A stretch of 64,000 nucleotides of DNA from Massilia eurypsychrophila (GCF_002760655.1 NZ_PDOC01000010.1:1-64000), one strand, 5' to 3'; counted from the first letter of the stretch, positions 13,894 to 25,577 are shown. The notes: generated by a model not told the origin, from the sequence alone. A program made the numbers and translations.

Positions 13894-14349
13894 ATGATAC
13901 TGAAACGCGAGAAGCTGTATGGCGAAGTTTGGCTAACGCCCATTGGTCAACTCGCTTTGCGGCTTGGAATGAGTTCAGCGCGGCTAAGGAGTGCATGCAA
14001 GACGCTCGCGATTCCATTGCCGCCGTTGGGGTATTGGACCGCGCAAAGGGCCGGGAAGGCCACTCTCGTGACGCCGCTGCTCCCGCATGACGGCCCTCAC
14101 GAAGTCCGTGTCGGTCCAGCGGAGCGCCCAAGCGCCGCGAGGCTACCCGAACCTAAGCCAACTTTAAATAAAACCACTCAGCCTCGCCTGGTGCCGATTG
14201 CTGTTTGGGCAGAACTGATGTTCGGTGAGCACGCGCCGCACTCCAACACACTGCTGCGGTGGGTCCAGGATGGGCAAATTCAGCCGCGTGCGCGCAAGAT
14301 TGCCAGGATCTGGTGGGTCGCGCCGAACGCGGAATACGTGGGAGATTGA
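13894..14349 (+). CDS. excisionase-like protein with two HTH-like parts, about 151 aa
   Basis: The C-terminal 55 residues match the small phage excisionase family: LVPIAVWAELMFGEHAPHSN, then TLLRWVQDGQIQPRARK, W-W-V and a final Tyr-Val. The N-terminal part has REKLYGEVWLTPIGQLALRL and a short P-P-L-G-Y-W motif. This pattern often occurs in mobile-element proteins and is probably a separate HTH. The start is uncertain: ATG 13894 begins just before the conserved region, but the frame opens earlier (13780). Its place near the right end of the element fits a directionality factor. Confidence 0.65.
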   Translation: MILKREKLYGEVWLTPIGQLALRLGMSSARLRSACKTLAIPLPPLGYWTAQRAGKATLVTPLLPHDGPHEVRVGPAERPSAARLPEPKPTLNKTTQPRLVPIAVWAELMFGEHAPHSNTLLRWVQDGQIQPRARKIARIWWVAPNAEYVGD

Positions 14350-14751
14350 GTGAGTATTTCGACGGGGATGCCGACTGATGTGCCCGCATGCGGCCGCATA
14401 ACATTTTGCCAGTAGGCCGTCCGCAATGAATGCCCGGCGCGGATTGCTGGCTGCGGCTAGGGAGTGTTTGGAGGGCTAGGCGCTGTCGGCCTGCCGTGGA
14501 ATGCGCGAGGCCCATTTCGGGCGAAAAAGCCCCACTGGCCGGGGGGGGGGCTTCTCCAAAAGCAAAGGGCCTACCGAAGTAGGCCCCATTTGTCGTTGCA
14601 CAGGATTGCAATCTCCGGGTGCAAAGGCCTCTTGCGAGGACTTCAGCCTGATGCTTTTGCAGCGCAGGGTAGATGTGGATAGTATGCGGAGAAAGGCGGC
14701 CGGTCAAGCGCGTAAAAAACCTGCTCGGGGCGGGCTGAAATTTCGACCAAC
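14350..14751. other. intergenic region with two hairpins and a G10 tract
   Basis: No convincing gene is seen. The region holds a run of ten G (14541-14550) preceded by an A-run and GCCCC, so it may form a terminator-like stem for rightward transcripts. It also holds the minus-strand terminator at 14567-14586. Confidence 0.45.
14567..14586 (-). terminator. intrinsic terminator, leftward
   Basis: GGGCCTAC (14567-14574) and GTAGGCCC (14579-14586) form a perfect 8-bp stem with a four-base loop that reads TTCG on the minus strand, followed by TTTGCTTTT. It would end transcripts of the leftward membrane-protein pair at 14752-15271. Confidence 0.65.
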
Positions 14752-15072
14752 TTAGACGCCGGTAACTTTTCTCCAGTTATTGACGACCTCCCTGAGGGAT
14801 AAAACGAGCGTTGCAAGTCCCCCGACTATCAATGCCGGCTTATCGTCAGCCAACGCCCCTAGTTGATCTAGGGGCAGGAACATGGTTAGCATCGTTATCT
14901 TGAAGCCGGACGCGACACCTGCGGACGTTAGCAATAACATCACAACGGGACCAACATCTAGCCAGCGCCGTTTGTATAAACAAAACGGGGTCGTTGACAA
15001 AAAAATGGCGACCGCGAAATAAGTGGCCGCCGTTCCAAACTCTTTTTGTAGGCTAGTAGCAAACTCAAGCAT
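14752..15072 (-). CDS. small multi-pass membrane protein, 106 aa
   Basis: Hydrophobic segments lie at about residues 15-32, 38-58 and 80-92, so two or three membrane passes are expected, with a basic C-terminus. Its ATG overlaps the end of the glycine-rich gene upstream by eight bases. The pairing of a small membrane protein with a glycine-zipper protein in a phage setting could be a holin-like or envelope-protective module. No family is recognised. Confidence 0.55.
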   Translation of the reverse strand: MLEFATSLQKEFGTAATYFAVAIFLSTTPFCLYKRRWLDVGPVVMLLLTSAGVASGFKITMLTMFLPLDQLGALADDKPALIVGGLATLVLSLREVVNNWRKVTGV

Positions 15073-15271
15073 GCTTGTCGCGCATCATTGCTCCTATTCC
15101 CCCTCCAATTGCGGCTCCAACAAGCAATCCCGGCACGCCAAATACACTTCCAATAGTGCCCCCGCCGACAGCCGACGCGAATACTGACGAGAAGGTCGGC
15201 GTGGATCGTTTAACAAGTTTATTTTTGTGCAAGGTAGGCTTCGCTCCGAGCTTTTTCTTTGCGGCACTCAT
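15065..15271 (-). CDS. glycine-zipper protein, 68 aa
   Basis: After a basic N-terminus (MSAAKKKLGAKPTLHKNK) the product has two glycine-zipper stretches, VGGGTIGSVFG and GAAIGGGIGAMMRDK. These are typical of membrane-inserting or oligomerising small proteins. The ATG at 15271 follows a GGGGGG stretch usable as a ribosome-binding site. It forms a two-gene leftward unit with the membrane protein at 14752-15072. Confidence 0.55.
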   Translation of the reverse strand: MSAAKKKLGAKPTLHKNKLVKRSTPTFSSVFASAVGGGTIGSVFGVPGLLVGAAIGGGIGAMMRDKHA

Positions 15272-15514
15272 ACGCCCCCCCATTCCAAGTTAATTCTAAT
15301 CTGTCTAGCATACACCTCTGTAAGCACTAGTCTACCTCAAATTTGACTAATTTGCATGTTGCTGAACGTGGATGGACTCCACTGTGCCACGCCTCATGAC
15401 CCGCCTACACTACCATTGCGGCAGGCCGGCACCATGACGGACCGCAAGCCGTAGTCGGCATCCAGGCGTGCCGCTGCGCCTAAGTGGAGGTCAGCGCCGC
15501 ATCGCAACGGACCT

Positions 15515-15904
15515 TCACTCGTCGTCCTCGTCGTCAGGTAGATCCAACCAGATTCCAAAGTACCCCGCATTCCCGTCGCCCTTATCCCATCCGCCGCGCA
15601 CATGGCCTGCGCACTCGAACATGGTAAAAGCTGAAAGTCCGCCGGCCTTGACTGCGCGGCGAAACTCCCGCGCAAGGTCCTTGGGTAGGTGCCCAACCTT
15701 GCCGCCGCCGAGGAGCACCGCAACCGCCTGCCTGTCGAACTTGTTGTCGCTTTCCAGTTGCAGGTGTGCGCGCACTTCCAGATCGAAGCCGGCTACCGTC
15801 TTCGGGCCGCAGACCTTTAGGAATTGATCTTGGTAGAAGGCCTCGCCGACAACCTCGATATCGAAGTTGCCTGGGCCGGTGATTTGGGGGATTTCATTTG
15901 ACAT
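15515..15904 (-). CDS. HIRAN-domain protein, 129 aa
   Basis: Residues 13-95 fit the HIRAN domain: FDIEVVGEAFYQDQFL, then DNKFDRQAVAVLLGGGKVGH and LPKDLAREFR. HIRAN domains bind DNA ends or single-stranded 3' ends and usually sit on helicases or nucleases. Here the domain stands alone with an acidic tail (DLPDDEDDE). The ATG at 15904 has a GGAG site. It follows the zinc-ribbon membrane gene by 37 bp and is probably co-transcribed. Its role in the element is unknown. Confidence 0.8.
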   Translation of the reverse strand: MSNEIPQITGPGNFDIEVVGEAFYQDQFLKVCGPKTVAGFDLEVRAHLQLESDNKFDRQAVAVLLGGGKVGHLPKDLAREFRRAVKAGGLSAFTMFECAGHVRGGWDKGDGNAGYFGIWLDLPDDEDDE

Positions 15905-15941
15905 TGCATCTCCTTCCGGGCTCCGGGCGTGCCGTTGCGCC

Positions 15942-16337
15942 TTACTTTTTGAGTTGCGACTCGCAGCGCGCACAGACTGTGGCGTTGCCATCGCCCATAT
16001 GCCGGCATTTCGGGCAAATCGATACATGGGTTGGAATGGCCGGCACTCGGCGTCCAAGTGTCGGCAGTGGCGTATCTGCCTGCAGTACCGGCGGCGAGAC
16101 CTTTGGCGCCATCGCCCCGAACCCCAGCAGGATCGCGCCGACGACCGACAGAATGCCGGAGAAGATCATCGCGTTCTGGCGCTGCGTTATTCGGTCGATA
16201 TTGGCGACCTGCATGGCTGGCGTTTTGACGCCGTAGCCGAAGTCTTGCGCTGGCACGTCGACAGCCACGCTCATCGTCATGGAGTAGGCACCTAACGCCA
16301 AGCCGATCGCCAGAATAATTGATCCAAATGCTTTCAT
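15942..16337 (-). CDS. two-pass membrane protein with C-terminal zinc ribbon, 131 aa
   Basis: Transmembrane segments are at about residues 4-24 and 56-76, followed by a proline-rich linker and a four-Cys ribbon (CPKCRHM..CARCES) at the C-terminus. The ribbon would face the cytoplasm. Such proteins are often found as single accessory genes of unknown role. It is first in a short leftward unit with the HIRAN gene, next to the core chromosome. Confidence 0.65.
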   Translation of the reverse strand: MKAFGSIILAIGLALGAYSMTMSVAVDVPAQDFGYGVKTPAMQVANIDRITQRQNAMIFSGILSVVGAILLGFGAMAPKVSPPVLQADTPLPTLGRRVPAIPTHVSICPKCRHMGDGNATVCARCESQLKK

Positions 16338-16516
16338 GTCCCGCCCCTAGTGTCGGCAAAGTGCCGCATGCGTAGCGATGATACGTTGGATCAGATGGCA
16401 AAAGACTATCGAATTGTAACGTCCAGCGTTCTTCGCGTGCCGATGCGCTGGAGGGCGCGGTGCCGGCCGGAACGTGAGAAATAGCGGCGTGGGTAGAAAT
16501 GTGGGTACGAAAATGG

Positions 16517-16543
16517 AAAAAGCCCCGTCTATAGGGGCTTTTT
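16517..16543. terminator. strong bidirectional terminator after tRNA-Ser
   Basis: AAAAAGCCCC (16517-16526) pairs perfectly with GGGGCTTTTT (16534-16543) around a 7-base loop. It lies nine bases beyond the 3' end of tRNA-Ser and would end its leftward transcript, insulating it from the accessory region. Confidence 0.9.
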
Positions 16544-16551
16544 CGTCTTAC

Positions 16552-16641
16552 TGGCGGAAAGGGTGAGATTCGAACTCACGGTACGCCTAAACGTACGCCA
16601 GATTTCGAGTCTGGTGCATTCGGCCACTCTGCCACCTTTCC
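16552..16641 (-). tRNA. tRNA-Ser (anticodon CGA)
   Basis: On the minus strand the acceptor GGAAAGG pairs with CCTTTCC. The anticodon arm is CCAGA-CTCGAAA-TCTGG (anticodon CGA), the long variable arm (GCGTACGTTTAGGCGTAC) marks a class II serine tRNA, and the T arm and encoded GCCA are intact. Length is 90 nt. It lies 123 bp downstream of serS in the same direction. It is also a plausible attachment site for the accessory DNA on its 3' side. Confidence 0.95.
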
Positions 16642-16764
16642 TGATCCGGGCCCTGCTGTTCTCGCTTGCTGCTGCGAGGACAGAATTATAGCAAACCTGT
16701 CGAAAAACGGAAGAGCTTTTTTTGGGCAACTTTACACGCCCCTGGCCCAGCCGTTCTTCCGTGT

Positions 16765-18189
<1,425 letters not shown>

Positions 18190-18200
18190 TCAATCTTTCG

Positions 18201-18407
18201 TTATGCGCCGAGCTGGGCTTTCTGTGCTGCTGTCAGGCGCTTGCCTTTGATGACAACCACTTGCATCGGCGCGTCGGCGGCGACGGTGTAGGCGGCAACT
18301 GGCGCGCTGGCGATGCGGGCCGATTCGTTGGCGGTGGCGTAGCTGGCGAACGTGGCGAGAACTGCTGCTGCGACGAAGGCTGCTTCGAAATTTTTCATGA
18401 TCTTCAT
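18201..18407 (-). CDS. small exported protein, 68 aa
   Basis: The start ATG at 18407 has an AGGAG site at ideal distance. The N-terminus is a signal peptide ending near YATA, and the mature part is about 40 residues with VVVIKGKRLTAAQKAQLG at the end. Similar tiny exported proteins with that K-R-L-T-A tail are common in Oxalobacteraceae and have no known role. It lies alone between serS and rarA. The 328 bp upstream contain no other gene, only a palindrome (18666-18695). Confidence 0.7.
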   Translation of the reverse strand: MKIMKNFEAAFVAAAVLATFASYATANESARIASAPVAAYTVAADAPMQVVVIKGKRLTAAQKAQLGA

Positions 18408-18665
18408 GGTGTGCTCCTGGTGGTGAAGTGGTTTGGTATGGTTGAACTTTAACCACTCGCCCTCCTCTTCTCCAGCGACTTGCGACGAAGCGTACAAAAC
18501 GCGGGACAGTCCGCTGAAAATGCGGCATGGAAGCGTTTTGGGGGATGTTCGCGGGGCGTTACGCGCAGAAGCCCCGGGGCAGAGCCCACCGTCAGCGCTA
18601 GATGCCGCCCGCGCAGGCAGGTTTGCTGCCATCTCGGCTTAGAAGTTATAGGGGCTCCTGCGCCG

Positions 18666-18695
18666 GGAAGTCGGGCTCGCCAATGGCGAGCCCGA
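18666..18695. repeat. extragenic palindrome, family A
   Basis: TCGGGCTCGCC (18671-18681) and GGCGAGCCCGA (18685-18695) are a perfect 11-bp inverted repeat with a 3-base spacer. The left flank plus arm (18666-18687) recurs with two changes at 29454-29475, so this is a dispersed intergenic element. There is no T-run, so it is not a simple terminator. Confidence 0.6.
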
Positions 18696-18735
18696 CGTTC
18701 ATACGTTACATCTTAGGCTTAAGGTCGAGGCGGAA

Positions 18736-20037
18736 TCAACCGGCGGCGGAGCGGTCAAGGCTGCGCAGCCATGCCAGCTTTTCGGCAATCTTCGCTTCGA
18801 TCCCGCGCGGCACCGGCTCGTACCAGCTCGGTTCGGCCATGCCCTCGGGCAGGTAAGTCTCGCCGGCCGCGTATGCATTCGGCTCGTCGTGCGCGTAGCG
18901 GTACTCGTGGCCGTAGCCGAGTTCCTTCATCAACTTGGTCGGCGCATTGCGCAGGTGCACCGGCACTTCGCGGGACTTGTCCTTCTTGACGAATGCCACG
19001 GCGCGGTTGTAGGCGTTGTAACCGGCGTTGCTCTTGGCCGCGATCGCCAGGTAGATCACCGCCTGCCCCAGCGCCAGCTCGCCTTCGGGCGAACCGAGCC
19101 GCTCGTACGTGGCGGCGGCATCGTTGGCAATCTGGATCGCGCGTGGATCGGCGATGCCGATGTCTTCCCACGCCATGCGCACGATGCGGCGCAGCAGGTA
19201 TTGCGGGTCGGCGCCGCCATCCAACATGCGGCACAGCCAGTACAGCGCCGCGTCCGGGTGCGAGCCGCGCACCGACTTGTGCAGCGCCGATATCTGGTCG
19301 TAGAAATTGTCGCCGCCCTTGTCGAACCGGCGCGAATTGAGCGTCAGCGCGTTGTCGACGAATTCGCCGGTGATGTGGGTGATGCCGGACGTCTCGGCCG
19401 ACGTCTTGGTCTGCTCGAGCAGATTGAGGAAGCGGCGCGCGTCGCCGTCGGCATAACCGATCAGGGTGGCGATGGCGACGTCGTCGAACGTCAGGTGCTG
19501 GAGCACGCGTTCCTGCGCCCGCGCCAGCAGTTGCAGCAGCTCGGCATCGGTGAGCGCCTTCAGCACGTACACCTGCGAGCGCGACAGCAGCGCCGAGTTC
19601 ACCTCGAACGATGGATTCTCGGTGGTCGCGCCAATCAGCGTCACCAGGCCCGATTCGACGAACGGCAGCAGCGCGTCCTGCTGCGACTTGTTGAAGCGGT
19701 GGATCTCGTCGATGAACAGGATGGTGTGCTTGCCGCCGGCCAGGTAGTGCTCGGCCTGCTCGATCGAGGCGCGGATGTCCTTGACGCCCGACAGCACCGC
19801 CGACAGCGCGATGAACTCGCAGTCGAACGCATACGCGGTCAGGCGCGCCAGCGTCGTCTTGCCCACGCCTGGCGGGCCCCACAGAATCATCGAATGGGGC
19901 CGGCCCGACTTGAACACCAGGTTCAGCGGCTTGCCGGGGCCGAGCAGGTGGCTCTGGCCGATGACTTCCTCGATGGTGCGCGGGCGCAGCGCTTCGGCCA
20001 GCGGCGGCGACGGCTCGTTCTTGAACAGATCATCCAT
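18736..20037 (-). CDS. rarA: replication-associated recombination protein A (RarA/MgsA AAA+ ATPase)
   Basis: This is a clamp-loader-like AAA+ ATPase that acts at stalled forks. Walker A is [11 protein letters not shown], Walker B is [20 protein letters not shown], and sensor 1 is [12 protein letters not shown]. The C-terminal MgsA/tetramerisation part includes [14 protein letters not shown]-like and [15 protein letters not shown] segments. Length (433 aa) is normal. It is at the 3' end of the ftsK-lolA-tonB-domain-rarA leftward cluster. The order lolA-rarA-serS is usual for proteobacteria. Confidence 0.95.
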   Translation of the reverse strand: MDDLFKNEPSPPLAEALRPRTIEEVIGQSHLLGPGKPLNLVFKSGRPHSMILWGPPGVGKTTLARLTAYAFDCEFIALSAVLSGVKDIRASIEQAEHYLAGGKHTILFIDEIHRFNKSQQDALLPFVESGLVTLIGATTENPSFEVNSALLSRSQVYVLKALTDAELLQLLARAQERVLQHLTFDDVAIATLIGYADGDARRFLNLLEQTKTSAETSGITHITGEFVDNALTLNSRRFDKGGDNFYDQISALHKSVRGSHPDAALYWLCRMLDGGADPQYLLRRIVRMAWEDIGIADPRAIQIANDAAATYERLGSPEGELALGQAVIYLAIAAKSNAGYNAYNRAVAFVKKDKSREVPVHLRNAPTKLMKELGYGHEYRYAHDEPNAYAAGETYLPEGMAEPSWYEPVPRGIEAKIAEKLAWLRSLDRSAAG

Positions 20038-20211
20038 GCGAGCTTCTCCGCGGCGAACAGGGGCGCACTGGCGCAGGGCTGGACAAACGTAGTGGCATCA
20101 TTGGAGGTGGCGGTTAAACAAGTGCTGATAGTTTAACGGATGAGCGCCGGCCCCGTGGAGGTAAGACCGGCAATCGGGCGCGGCGTTCCCCGGACAGATG
20201 GGTACGAGCGA

Positions 20212-20586
20212 TTATGCCGGCGGCAATGTGGCGCCGACCTGCACCTGCGGTCCGAACTTGAACTCCATCGTGCCCGGTTGCGGCGTGGCGCCGGCTGCGG
20301 GAACCGGCAGCTTGCAGCGCGACAGTGCCATGATTGCGGCCTTGTCGAGCGCGCTCGCGCCGCTGCTCTTGAGGACGCGGATGTCGGCGAAGCGCCCGTT
20401 GGCGTTGCCGACATATTGCAGCGTGACGTCGCCGGACAGGTTACCCTTCACCGCCGCGATCGGCAGCACCGGCGCCGGGCAATCGTAGGGCTTGGCCGCG
20501 TGGCTGGCGTCGGCCGCATGCAAGGCGCCGGCCGACAGCACCATCATCACCAGATTCATCGCTAAAAACACGCTCTTGGTGTTCAT
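20212..20586 (-). CDS. TonB C-terminal-domain periplasmic protein, 124 aa
   Basis: A signal peptide (about residues 1-24, ending HAA) is followed by a TonB-like C-terminal domain: P-V-L-P-x-A-A-V-x-G, VTLQYVGNANGRFADIRVLK, SSGASALDKAAIMALSRCKL. There is no membrane anchor or proline-rich spacer, so it is not a classical TonB that contacts ExbB/ExbD. Two Cys (in YDCPAP and SRCKLP) may form a disulfide. It starts 10 bp after lolA and is probably co-transcribed. Function unknown. Confidence 0.8.
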   Translation of the reverse strand: MNTKSVFLAMNLVMMVLSAGALHAADASHAAKPYDCPAPVLPIAAVKGNLSGDVTLQYVGNANGRFADIRVLKSSGASALDKAAIMALSRCKLPVPAAGATPQPGTMEFKFGPQVQVGATLPPA

Positions 20587-20595
20587 ATCGTCCGA

Positions 20596-21231
20596 TCAGT
20601 TGTTGAATATGTCGGCGCCTTTCGGCGTCACGAACTTGAACTGCTGCGCCGTCAGCGGCGGATTCTTTTCGAATTTTTTAAACAACAATACCGACGTCTG
20701 GCCGAATGCGTCGTGCAATTCCATCGCTTCCGGCGTGCCGTTGCGCAGGCCAATGCTGATTTTCTCGAACGTGCTGTCCTTCGCCTTCGGTACGGCATTA
20801 AGCCACTCCAGGCCATTGCGCGTGCCAGCTTCCGACAAGGTGAAGTTCTTTTCCAGGTCGTTGCTGCCGAACAGGATGGCGGCCGGCGACGAACCGAGCG
20901 CGTTGCCCAGCTTCTTCACCGTGACCTGGTTCAGGTCCTTGTCATAGATGTACAGGTTGTCGCCATCGGCCTGCAGCAGCTGCTCGTAGGGCTTCGTGTA
21001 AGTCCAGATGAACTTGCCGGGACGGGCGAATACGAAGGTGCCCGACGACAGCGGCGACGTCTTGCTGTTCTCGGCCTTCTTCATTTGCTGCTGGGTAAAT
21101 TCGCCGCGCGCGGCCTTGGTGCCGGCCACAAACGTCTTGAACTGGTCGAGCGCGCTCGCCTGCGCGGCGCCACTGACGGCCAGCACGCCGGCAAACAGCG
21201 CCGCGACCAGATTGATTTTCTTGAAGCTCAT
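20596..21231 (-). CDS. lolA: outer-membrane lipoprotein carrier protein LolA
   Basis: This periplasmic chaperone carries lipoproteins from LolCDE to the outer-membrane receptor LolB. The ATG at 21231 follows AAGGAAAT and starts a signal peptide ([20 protein letters not shown]) cut near AQA. The mature part has the family features [14 protein letters not shown] and [20 protein letters not shown]. 211 residues is normal. It lies 16 bp downstream of ftsK in the conserved ftsK-lolA-rarA order. Confidence 0.93.
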   Translation of the reverse strand: MSFKKINLVAALFAGVLAVSGAAQASALDQFKTFVAGTKAARGEFTQQQMKKAENSKTSPLSSGTFVFARPGKFIWTYTKPYEQLLQADGDNLYIYDKDLNQVTVKKLGNALGSSPAAILFGSNDLEKNFTLSEAGTRNGLEWLNAVPKAKDSTFEKISIGLRNGTPEAMELHDAFGQTSVLLFKKFEKNPPLTAQQFKFVTPKGADIFNN

Positions 21232-21247
21232 TGATTTCCTTGTATCG

Positions 21248-23605
21248 TTACTCGGCGCTGGCGGCCGGCACCAGGATTTCCCGGTTGCCGTTCGACTGCA
21301 TGGACGACACCACGCCGCTGTTTTCCATTTGCTCAAGCAGGCGTGCGGCGCGGTTGTAGCCAATCCGCAAGTGTCGCTGCACCAGCGAGATCGAGGCGCG
21401 CCGGTTCTTCAGCACCACCTGGACCGCCTGGTCGTACAGCGCATCGGCCTCGCCGCCGCCCTCGCCTGCCGGCGCGCCATCGGCGCCGCCTTCACCCTCG
21501 AGCGTACCGCCTTCGAGAATGCCATCAATGTAGTTCGGTTCGCCCGTTTGCAGTAAATGTTTTACAACTCGATGCACTTCTTCGTCGGAAACGAAGGCGC
21601 CGTGCACCCGCACCGGCAATCCTGTGCCCGGCGGCATGTACAGCATGTCGCCCATGCCGAGCAGCGCTTCGGCGCCCATCTGGTCGAGAATGGTGCGCGA
21701 GTCGATCTTCGAGGACACCTGGAACGCGATGCGGGTCGGAATGTTCGCCTTGATCAGGCCGGTGATGACGTCGACCGACGGCCGCTGCGTCGCCAGGATC
21801 AGGTGCAGGCCGGCGGCGCGCGCCTTTTGCGCGATGCGGGCGATCAGCTCCTCGACCTTTTTGCCGACGACCATCATCAGGTCGGCCAGCTCGTCGATGA
21901 TGATGACGATGGTCGGCAGCTTCTCGAGCGGCTCCGGCGAATCCGGCGTCAAGGAGAACGGATTCGGGATGTGCTCCTCGCGCTTGGCGGCGTCGGCGAT
22001 CTTGGCGTTGTAGCCGGCCAGGTTACGCACGCCGAGCTTGCTCATCAGCTTGTAGCGGCGCTCCATCTCGTTGACCGCCCAGTTCAGCGCGTGGCCGGCC
22101 TGGCGCATGTCGGTCACCACCGGCGCCAGCAGGTGCGGAATGCCTTCGTAGACCGACATTTCCAGCATCTTCGGGTCGATCAGGATCAGCCGCACATCGG
22201 CCGGGTCCGACTTGTACAGCAGCGACAAGATGGTCGCGTTGATGCCGACCGACTTGCCCGAACCGGTCGTGCCGGCCACCAGCAGGTGCGGCATCTTGGC
22301 CAGGTCGGCGATGACCGGCTTGCCGGCGATGTCCTTGCCGAGCGCGATTGTCAGGCTCGACGGGCTGTCGTTGTAGATCTTCGAGCCGACGATTTCGGTC
22401 AGGCGCACGATCTGGCGCTTCGGGTTCGGCAGCTCGAGCGCCATGTAATTCTTGCCGGGGATGGTCTCGACTACCCGCAAGGACGTGAGTGACAGCGAAC
22501 GGGCCAGGTCGCGCGCGAGGCCGACGATCTGGCTGCCCTTGACGCCGGTGGCCGGCTCGATCTCGTAGCGGGTCACGACCGGACCCGGGAAGGCGGCCAC
22601 GACCTTGGCATCGACGCCGAAGTCCGACAGCTTCTTCTCGATCAGGCGGCTGGTAAATTCGAGCGTCTCGACCGACACCGTTTCCTGGTATTCGGCGGCC
22701 TCATCGAGTAACGACAGCGGCGGCAGCGGCGAGTCGCCCGGCAGGTCGCGGAACAGCGGCGCCTGCTTTTCTTTCTCGACGCGTTCGGACTTGACGATGA
22801 CGGGCGCCGCGTGCGGCTCGATCTTCACCGGCGGCGAATCGATATGCTTCTCGACATGCTTGGCGCGTTCGATGACGACTACCTCGTCGCGCTTGACGGC
22901 GGCCACTTCACCCTGCTTGCGGTCTTCGCGGTCCTGGTAGCGCAGCCGGAACCAGTCGATCGTCATCTCGATATATTCGCCGATGCGCTCGGCCACGGCC
23001 AGCCACGAAATATGGAAGAACAGCGACAGGCCGATGCCGAACAGCAGCAACAGCAGCAAGGTGGCGCCGGTGAAGCCGAACGATAGCGCCCCCTGGCCGA
23101 TCAGCTGGCCGAGCACGCCGCCCGGCGCGCGCGGCAATTGCACCTGCAGCGAGTACATGCGCAGGTATTCCAGGCCCAGGCTGCCGATGACCAGCAGCAC
23201 AAAGCCGGTCCAGCGGATCACCGCCTCGTGCTGGTGCTCGGGATCGAACTGCGCTTCCATGACGAACTTCTGGGTCAGCGCGCGGTAATCCTTCCACACC
23301 AGGCGCAGGACGCACACCACCCACCACCAGGCCGAGAAGCCGAAAATGAACAGCATCAGGTCGGCCAGCCAGGCGCCGGCCCGCCCGCCCAGGTTCGACA
23401 CCTTATTGACGACGACGTCGTGCGACCAGCCTGGATCGCCCTTGTTATAGGACAGCAAGATGATGACCAGGTACAGGCACAGCACCGCCAGCGCGATCCA
23501 GCGCGCCTCGGACAACAGGCGCACGAGGCGGTTCGGCAGCGGCTGCCGAACCGTGGGATTGCGGGTGTAGCTGGAATTTGTCGGTTGTTGGCTGGTCTTT
23601 GTCAT
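21248..23605 (-). CDS. ftsK: DNA translocase FtsK
   Basis: This is a septal DNA pump that segregates chromosome termini and activates XerCD at dif. Four to five membrane segments lie in the first 210 residues, then a charged linker, then the motor domain with Walker [16 protein letters not shown] and Walker [16 protein letters not shown]. The C-terminal gamma winged helix ([20 protein letters not shown]) reads KOPS. At 785 aa it is of the short-linker type usual in beta-proteobacteria. It is divergent from trxB. Confidence 0.96.
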   Translation of the reverse strand: MTKTSQQPTNSSYTRNPTVRQPLPNRLVRLLSEARWIALAVLCLYLVIILLSYNKGDPGWSHDVVVNKVSNLGGRAGAWLADLMLFIFGFSAWWWVVCVLRLVWKDYRALTQKFVMEAQFDPEHQHEAVIRWTGFVLLVIGSLGLEYLRMYSLQVQLPRAPGGVLGQLIGQGALSFGFTGATLLLLLLFGIGLSLFFHISWLAVAERIGEYIEMTIDWFRLRYQDREDRKQGEVAAVKRDEVVVIERAKHVEKHIDSPPVKIEPHAAPVIVKSERVEKEKQAPLFRDLPGDSPLPPLSLLDEAAEYQETVSVETLEFTSRLIEKKLSDFGVDAKVVAAFPGPVVTRYEIEPATGVKGSQIVGLARDLARSLSLTSLRVVETIPGKNYMALELPNPKRQIVRLTEIVGSKIYNDSPSSLTIALGKDIAGKPVIADLAKMPHLLVAGTTGSGKSVGINATILSLLYKSDPADVRLILIDPKMLEMSVYEGIPHLLAPVVTDMRQAGHALNWAVNEMERRYKLMSKLGVRNLAGYNAKIADAAKREEHIPNPFSLTPDSPEPLEKLPTIVIIIDELADLMMVVGKKVEELIARIAQKARAAGLHLILATQRPSVDVITGLIKANIPTRIAFQVSSKIDSRTILDQMGAEALLGMGDMLYMPPGTGLPVRVHGAFVSDEEVHRVVKHLLQTGEPNYIDGILEGGTLEGEGGADGAPAGEGGGEADALYDQAVQVVLKNRRASISLVQRHLRIGYNRAARLLEQMENSGVVSSMQSNGNREILVPAASAE

Positions 23606-23654
23606 ACTTGATACGGGCGTTTTCGCTGCTGAAAATACGATGCGCTCATTCTAA

Positions 23655-24758
<1,104 letters not shown>

Positions 24759-24766
24759 TCGTTGCC

Positions 24767-25429
24767 ATGGCTGGACTGAAAGACTTCGCCGACCTGAAAG
24801 CCTTGCGCGAGACGCTCAAGGAGCAGGAACACGCGCGCGCGCTTGAAAAGGCCGAGCGCGCGAAACGCGAACGCCAGGCCAAGGAAGAGGCTAACGTGTT
24901 CCATGGCGCCATCAAGGACGTCAAGCCGATTCCCAAGTCGGACCGTTATGTGGCGCCGATGGCGGCCATTCCGGTGCGCGGCGCCGCCGGCAAGCCGCGC
25001 ACGGCGGAAGAAGACAACGCCGCCGTGATGCGCGAATCGCTGTCGGACCAGTTCGATGTCGACGGCTTGCTCGACGACGATCCGACCTTGAGCTATTCGG
25101 CGCCTGGCGTGGGGGCCGACGTGGTGCGCAAGTTGCGCAAGCGGCATTGGCCGGTGCAGGACGAACTCGATTTGCACGGCATGAACCGCGAGATTGCGCG
25201 CGACCAGGTGGGCGACTTCCTGGGGCGCGCGATGAAGCGTGGGCTGCGCTGCGTGCGCGTCATCCACGGCAAGGGCTACGGCTCGGCCGGCGGCGAGCCG
25301 GTGCTGCGTTCAATGGTGCACAGCTGGCTGGTGCAAAAGGACGTCGTCGTCGCCTTCTGCGTGGCCAACAAAAAGGACGGCGGCCACGGCGCCCTGATCG
25401 TGCTGCTCAAGCCCGCGCTGGACCGCTGA
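24767..25429 (+). CDS. Smr/MutS2-type domain protein, 220 aa
   Basis: The N-terminal 60 residues are a charged coiled coil. The C-terminal 90 residues are an Smr domain with the signature D-E-L-D-L-H-G-M-N (about 131-139) and the glycine-rich R-V-I-H-G-K-G-Y-G-S. Smr domains nick or cleave nucleic acids; stand-alone forms have been linked to ribosome-collision and RNA processing in other bacteria. It is probably translated from the trxB transcript. The precise substrate here is unknown. Confidence 0.88.
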   Translation: MAGLKDFADLKALRETLKEQEHARALEKAERAKRERQAKEEANVFHGAIKDVKPIPKSDRYVAPMAAIPVRGAAGKPRTAEEDNAAVMRESLSDQFDVDGLLDDDPTLSYSAPGVGADVVRKLRKRHWPVQDELDLHGMNREIARDQVGDFLGRAMKRGLRCVRVIHGKGYGSAGGEPVLRSMVHSWLVQKDVVVAFCVANKKDGGHGALIVLLKPALDR

Positions 25430-25442
25430 GCGCCGCGTCAGC

Positions 25443-25480
25443 CAGGTCTGAGGCCTGACCTCACGGGGTCGGGCCCCGGT
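25443..25480. repeat. extragenic palindromic element, GTCTGA family (family B)
   Basis: CAGGTCTGAGGCCTGACCTC is a self-complementary stretch followed by GGGGTCGGGCCCC. The motif AGGTCTGA/TGACCT is shared with other intergenic elements at 26190, 32134 and 59643. It lies just after the Smr gene stop. Confidence 0.5.
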
Positions 25481-25577
25481 ATAGCCGCCACGACTCTCAC
25501 GGTGACCACCTCATCCGTTTTGCATGTTTACGTGCCTGCATGATAGGCTGTCAACATTCTCCACAAGCACGCACCGC

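Larger units (their letters stand above)
1..16516. mobile_element. prophage / phage-derived island, early and regulatory region (left end outside window)
   Basis: The stretch is packed with short, mostly leftward genes, many joined by ATGA stop-start overlaps. It holds phage-type functions: AlpA regulator, primase, SF2 helicase, replication-initiator-like protein, Q-like regulator, excisionase-like protein, paired Arc-like repressors, tRNA-like gene and structured RNA. Codon use and base composition are less GC-rich than in the core genes after 16.5 kb. The right limit is placed at the tRNA-Ser terminator because core genes begin there. No integrase, capsid, tail or lysis gene is visible, and no duplicated tRNA end was found inside the window, so the exact attachment site is inferred. 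Genes between 13.3 and 16.4 kb could partly be host genes. Confidence 0.65.

Noticed and set aside
14541-14550. Ten-G tract as a phase-variation switch
   Set aside because: It lies in no gene and between genes facing different ways, so slippage has no visible target; promoter-spacing effects cannot be excluded.
16488-16513. GTGGGTA direct repeats near tRNA-Ser as an attachment core
   Set aside because: Only two imperfect short copies are seen and the left end of the element is outside the window, so no att pair can be shown.
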